Shown here piece by piece: positions 6,771 through 8,678 of a stretch of DNA of 8,678 nt. Origin of the DNA: Rhodospirillaceae bacterium TMED167 (lineage in GTDB: Bacteria; Pseudomonadota; Alphaproteobacteria; Rhodospirillales_A; UBA2165); contig NHHQ01000118.1 of assembly GCA_002170915.1 (NCBI GenBank), forward strand, positions 8,275 through 16,952, in the 5' to 3' direction. Position numbers and translations under genes: made by a program. The notes beneath the pieces are model-generated. The model was not told where the DNA came from, made no database searches, and worked only from the letters and a program-made list of their open reading frames with translations. How positions within the stretch are numbered: position 1 is the stretch's first letter; every line of letters begins with the position of its first letter.

Positions 6771-6966
6771 CTTATGCAAAATTGAATTTCTTTGCGCTTC
6801 AGGCGACCCCAACTTTATGGGCTCGCTGGTCTTGGCGATGGGTTTTGTCATTTTTTTCTTCGCTTTGATAGCGGTCTTCTTGCAGGGACAGGCTGGAAAA
6901 TTGATCAGTTGCAGCATAGCTTTCGTTATCTTGCTCGCGATTTGGAAGGGCGTCTTGGATGCCTGA
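6641..6966 (+). repeat. Diverged tandem duplication of a small coding unit
   Basis: Bases 6641-6720 align without gaps to 6771-6850 at an offset of 130, with about two thirds identity by hand count. Bases 6720-6770 align to 6916-6966 at an offset of 196. The 66-bp difference is a whole number of codons, so the frame is kept within each copy. Because 130 is not a multiple of three, the two copies lie in different frames. Confidence 0.75.
6760..6966 (+). CDS. Small two-segment membrane protein, copy 2 of the tandem pair (68 residues)
   Basis: The frame shows LCKIEFLCASGDPNFMGSLV, then a first hydrophobic segment (about residues 20-41, with VIFFFALIAVF), a polar loop QGQAGK, and a second segment (about 47-63) ending LLAIWKGVLDA. 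There is no ATG before the conserved region. I chose the TTG at 6760, which overlaps the end of copy 1 by 11 bases, so re-initiation after copy 1 is possible. A TTG at 6721 is the other candidate, and loss of the original start is a third possibility. The conserved LCK..(x)..LC, PNF and GSL residues and the matching C-terminus support real coding. Both ends of the protein are likely membrane-associated. The family is not recognised. Confidence 0.5.
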   Translation: MIASLCKIEFLCASGDPNFMGSLVLAMGFVIFFFALIAVFLQGQAGKLISCSIAFVILLAIWKGVLDA

Positions 6967-7024
6967 CGACAGCCACCATGCGCGGATAATGTACTAACAA
7001 AGAGGTGCGGTTGGCTTCGCGCGG

Positions 7025-7236
7025 TTAACTCGGATCCTGCGCGCAGCGGCGTGTGAGACAGCGCTTATAGCAGGTGGCTTGGATCTCGAGACCACCGTCG
7101 TCAGTCAGGGCCTCAGACGCCGCACGCAGCAAAGCCTGCATATAGTTGTGAGTTGCTCCTCAAACGTCTGGCTGGGTGCCGACAAGGTATAGACCTGATC
7201 GTAAAAACGCTCGCGGCATTCCAGAAAATTCGCTTA
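7025..7236 (-). pseudogene. Decayed gene, family unknown
   Basis: Minus-strand frames here read as one protein broken by lesions. RLDTYRDV is cut by a TAA (7236-7234). The next codons continue in the same frame as NFLECRERFYDQVYTLSAPS and QTFEEQL. Then a frame change near 7145-7135 leads into YMQALLRAASEALTDDGGLE. That second frame ends at a TAA at 7025-7027. Both halves are rich in Leu, Glu and Arg and look helical and cytosolic, unlike the third frame over the same DNA. It lies downstream of the Cys-rich gene in the same direction and may once have belonged to the same unit. I cannot name the family. Confidence 0.45.
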
Positions 7237-7351
7237 GACGTCGCGATAGGTATCCAGCCTGATTTGCTACAGGCATAATGTCGGGCCGCTGCCAAGCTAC
7301 TTGATGAATGACGGTCCTCTATCCACTATGACAGTGCCCAGAACGAGTTCC

Positions 7352-7564
7352 TCAGCCACTCGCGACCAACGGCCGATCTCCCGCAATGAATGCCTTATCA
7401 ACGGCTCGCGGAGTCGCCTCGCATCTAGTGCCACCAGACCAATCCTCCCCGTCGCAGCAGTATGCGATCCCAACCCCCTGACATCTTGGACACGGCACCC
7501 ATTTAGCTGGTGCCCCGCCTTCGGCTTCCATCACCATCCCCTTCTGACATTCCGGACAAATCAT
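7352..7564 (-). CDS. Small Cys-rich zinc-ribbon-like protein (70 residues)
   Basis: Two CxxC pairs, C3-C6 (CPEC) and C25-C28 (CPRC), 18 residues apart are followed by GIAYCCDGE with C36 and C37. This pattern fits a small zinc-binding ribbon of the DnaJ-central-domain type and resembles short uncharacterised proteins I associate with alphaproteobacteria that end in a similar CC motif. The function of that group is unknown. The tail after residue 42 is polar and has no motif. The ATG at 7564 is chosen because AGGGAG lies nine bases upstream, inside the last codons of the preceding gene. An upstream in-frame ATG at 7585 lacks such a site. The gap to the preceding stop is two bases, so the pair is surely co-transcribed. 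Confidence 0.75.
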   Translation of the reverse strand: MICPECQKGMVMEAEGGAPAKWVPCPRCQGVGIAYCCDGEDWSGGTRCEATPRAVDKAFIAGDRPLVASG

Positions 7565-7566
7565 CT

Positions 7567-7761
7567 TCAAGCTCTCCCTGCACAATTTTTGATGCCTTCT
7601 ACCGGGAGGTCATGTAGTTTCTGATCCAGATGCTGACCAACCTTGCCTCGGCCCGTGATGAAAAACCTCACCACAATGGCAGTTTGCGGATCAAATCCTA
7701 CCAAAAAGTGAACATTGTCGGTGCGAGCAGCCATGCAGGGTCTGTGATTTAGGATGTCCAT
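7567..7761 (-). CDS. Unknown 64-residue protein upstream of the zinc-ribbon gene
   Basis: The protein has a central hydrophobic beta-like core (NVHFLVGFDPQTAIVVRFFI), then TGRGKVGQHLDQKLHDLPVE and a short basic end. It has no membrane segment or signal peptide. The ATG at 7761 overlaps the stop of the preceding broken gene as TAATG and has AGGGG eight bases upstream, so it is preferred over an ATG at 7779. Its 3' end contains the ribosome site of the zinc-ribbon gene. I do not recognise the family. The tight packing on both sides makes it very likely to be a real gene, perhaps a small beta-strand protein working with the zinc-ribbon product. Confidence 0.65.
   Translation of the reverse strand: MDILNHRPCMAARTDNVHFLVGFDPQTAIVVRFFITGRGKVGQHLDQKLHDLPVEGIKNCAGRA
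7574..7579 (-). promoter_or_regulatory. Ribosome binding site for the zinc-ribbon gene
   Basis: AGGGAG sits nine bases before the ATG at 7564 and within the last codons of the 64-residue gene. It sets the start and shows that the two genes are read from one message. Confidence 0.65.
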
Positions 7762-8119
7762 TATCCTTGCCCCTTCCATATATCAGCGACCTTCTCCGCG
7801 CTGCAGCCCATGGCGTAACCACCCGCTCCAAGCATCACGATGTCGAGCAAGCTATTCTCGGCGATCTCAAGGATGTCAGGTGGGATGAAGCTAAATCGAT
7901 GAACATCAGGTTGGAATCCTGAATTACCACTTTGACCTGCGCCTTACGCGATCCATAACGTTTGCTCTTACCCCGCCTGTCCAGCGACGGCAACGTGACA
8001 TGCTCGCTCAAGATGGCAACAATACTCAACTGCTCTAACATGGTGTAGATACAACACTCGATGTAAAACGGTCTGATTAGGCTGTAGCCTTCAACGGCGT
8101 ATGCAAGCGCCGCGCCCAT
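7761..8119 (-). pseudogene. Frame-interrupted gene at the head of the zinc-ribbon operon
   Basis: An ATG at 8119 opens a 94-codon frame that ends at 7835. From 7943 a second frame, displaced by one base, is open for 60 codons and ends at TAA 7763-7761. The second frame looks more convincing as a protein C-terminus (FSFIPPDILEIAENSLLDIV, then GAGGYAMGCSAEKVADIWKG), and its stop overlaps the next start as TAATG. The first frame carries YSLIRPFYIECCIYTMLEQL and a basic patch, DRRGKSKRYGSRK. The simplest reading is one protein of about 119 residues broken by a one-base deletion somewhere in 7943-7835. I see no slippery heptamer that would support programmed frameshifting. A sequencing error would look the same. 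The family is unknown. Confidence 0.5.
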
Positions 8120-8150
8120 GATAAACTCTGCATGGTTACTTTTACCCGGC

Positions 8151-8372
8151 TTACTTGGTGGCAGCCTCTTTTTTCGCTGCCAATCTTAGGGCTTTCAACT
8201 TTGCGGCCTGGTCGCGTGTGTCTTCCGCCTTGGCTTTCTTTGCAGCAATAAGTCCGTCATCAATAATTTTCGGCGGTCTACGATCTTTAAAATCGCCGTC
8301 GTGATCACCGCGCTCGATAGCTGCCATAAACTTCTCATCGGCATTGTTTGGACGTGTTGAACCTGATCCCAA
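8151..8372 (-). CDS. Small charged protein of unknown function (73 residues)
   Basis: The N-terminal half is polar (SGSTRPNNADEKFMAAIERG), a middle part has DRRPPKIIDDGLIAAKKAKA, and the C-terminal third is a Lys/Ala-rich helix likely to form a coiled coil (AAKLKALRLAAKKEAATK). No signal peptide or membrane segment is present. No ATG precedes the conserved-looking region. The TTG at 8372 has AAGGCGG ending nine bases upstream and is the best start. The frame is open a further 10 codons (NHNLTKADKI), so the original start could lie there. The basic tail suggests nucleic-acid or protein binding, but this is a guess. It runs in the same direction as the zinc-ribbon group, 31 bases before the broken gene. 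Confidence 0.6.
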   Translation of the reverse strand: MGSGSTRPNNADEKFMAAIERGDHDGDFKDRRPPKIIDDGLIAAKKAKAEDTRDQAAKLKALRLAAKKEAATK

Positions 8373-8455
8373 AATTTTATCCGCCTTAGTTAGATTGTGG
8401 TTTTAGAATTTTGCGGTCAGAAAATCTAGCTTAATCGATGTGACTAGGTAATAAA

Positions 8456-8677
8456 TTAGTCAACTAGCTGTAGGCCAAACAGCAAATTGGGTCTGGTTGA
8501 GTGCATTGCTTTTGGCGGCAGCATTTTTTTCGGGAGAGCTGCAGGCATGTAGACCTTGCAAAAACAACTTTTACATTTTGGATCCCAACAGGGGTCCGTG
8601 CCGTGAGTGCGCCAAGGGGTTGACGTGTAAAAACGGCCAGCTGCCGTTACCAAACATACCAGGAAGCGTCTGGGTTC
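8456..8677 (-). CDS. Possible partial Cys-rich ORF entering from the right edge
   Basis: The minus-strand frame is open from the right edge for 73 codons to a TAA at 8458-8456. It contains a cysteine cluster, CWDPKCKSCFC, followed by KVYMPAALPKKMLPPKAMHS. A TTG at 8653 could start it, or it may continue outside the window. An overlapping minus-strand frame also carries protein-like runs (GSWPFLHVNPLAHSR), so the coding frame is unsure. No family is recognised. Confidence 0.3.
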   Translation of the reverse strand, partial: EPRRFLVCLVTAAGRFYTSTPWRTHGTDPCWDPKCKSCFCKVYMPAALPKKMLPPKAMHSTRPNLLFGLQLVD

Positions 8678-8678
8678 C

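Noticed and set aside
7113..7624. ORFs at 7113-7295 (-) and 7301-7624 (+)
   Set aside because: The first is a third-frame shadow of the decayed gene. The second is antisense to the well-supported zinc-ribbon gene.
7835..7943. Programmed -1 frameshift in the broken operon gene
   Set aside because: No X XXY YYZ slippery heptamer is visible in the overlap of the two frames.
1..8678. tRNA, rRNA, CRISPR array, intact insertion sequence
   Set aside because: No cloverleaf with CCA-like end, no rRNA signature, no regularly spaced repeats and no transposase motif were seen on reading both strands.

Overview
The window looks bacterial and is most likely from a proteobacterium, possibly an alphaproteobacterium. 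Genes are compact with Shine-Dalgarno-type starts and 1-4 nt overlaps, base composition is roughly balanced, and one small Cys-rich protein resembles a type I associate with alphaproteobacteria. The taxonomic guess is inference only. Gene content is that of an accessory region: a biosynthetic-looking cluster on the left, and small unknown genes, duplications and decayed genes on the right.

Left half (1-5727). A reading frame open from the left edge to 224 may be the 3' end of a gene. A complete TauD/TfdA-family 2-oxoglutarate/Fe(II) dioxygenase follows on the + strand (398-1249). After a 650-base spacer with a stem-loop that could terminate transcription in both directions, a convergent minus-strand operon runs from about 5727 down to 1903. 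In transcription order it holds a 110-residue unknown ORF, a NodU/CmcH-type carbamoyltransferase (5389-3641), an SGNH/GDSL hydrolase with a full catalytic set (3644-2340, ATGA overlap with the carbamoyltransferase) and a 143-residue helical protein of unknown function (2334-1903). The tight junctions suggest one pathway: O- or N-carbamoylation of an unidentified small molecule, an esterase or transferase step by the SGNH enzyme, and perhaps hydroxylation by the nearby dioxygenase. Saxitoxin clusters also pair a carbamoyltransferase (sxtI) with a GDSL-type enzyme (sxtL), but nothing here shows that the product is saxitoxin-like.

Middle (5728-6620). About 0.9 kb has no convincing gene. Protein-like fragments can be read on both strands around 6076-6361, and the stretch may be a degraded repeat or mobile-element remnant.

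Right half (6621-8678). Two tandem paralogous small membrane-protein ORFs lie on the + strand (6621-6770 and 6760-6966). They align at a 130-bp offset, and the first copy lacks 66 bp present in the second. Their differences are largely synonymous or conservative and their stop codons align. A minus-strand set follows: a 73-residue charged protein (8372-8151), a frame-interrupted gene (8119-7761), a 64-residue protein (7761-7567) and a 70-residue Cys-rich zinc-ribbon-like protein (7564-7352). The last three are joined by a TAATG overlap and a 2-nt gap. A decayed gene lies downstream (7236-7025), and another possible partial ORF touches the right edge. No tRNA, rRNA, CRISPR array or intact transposase was recognised.
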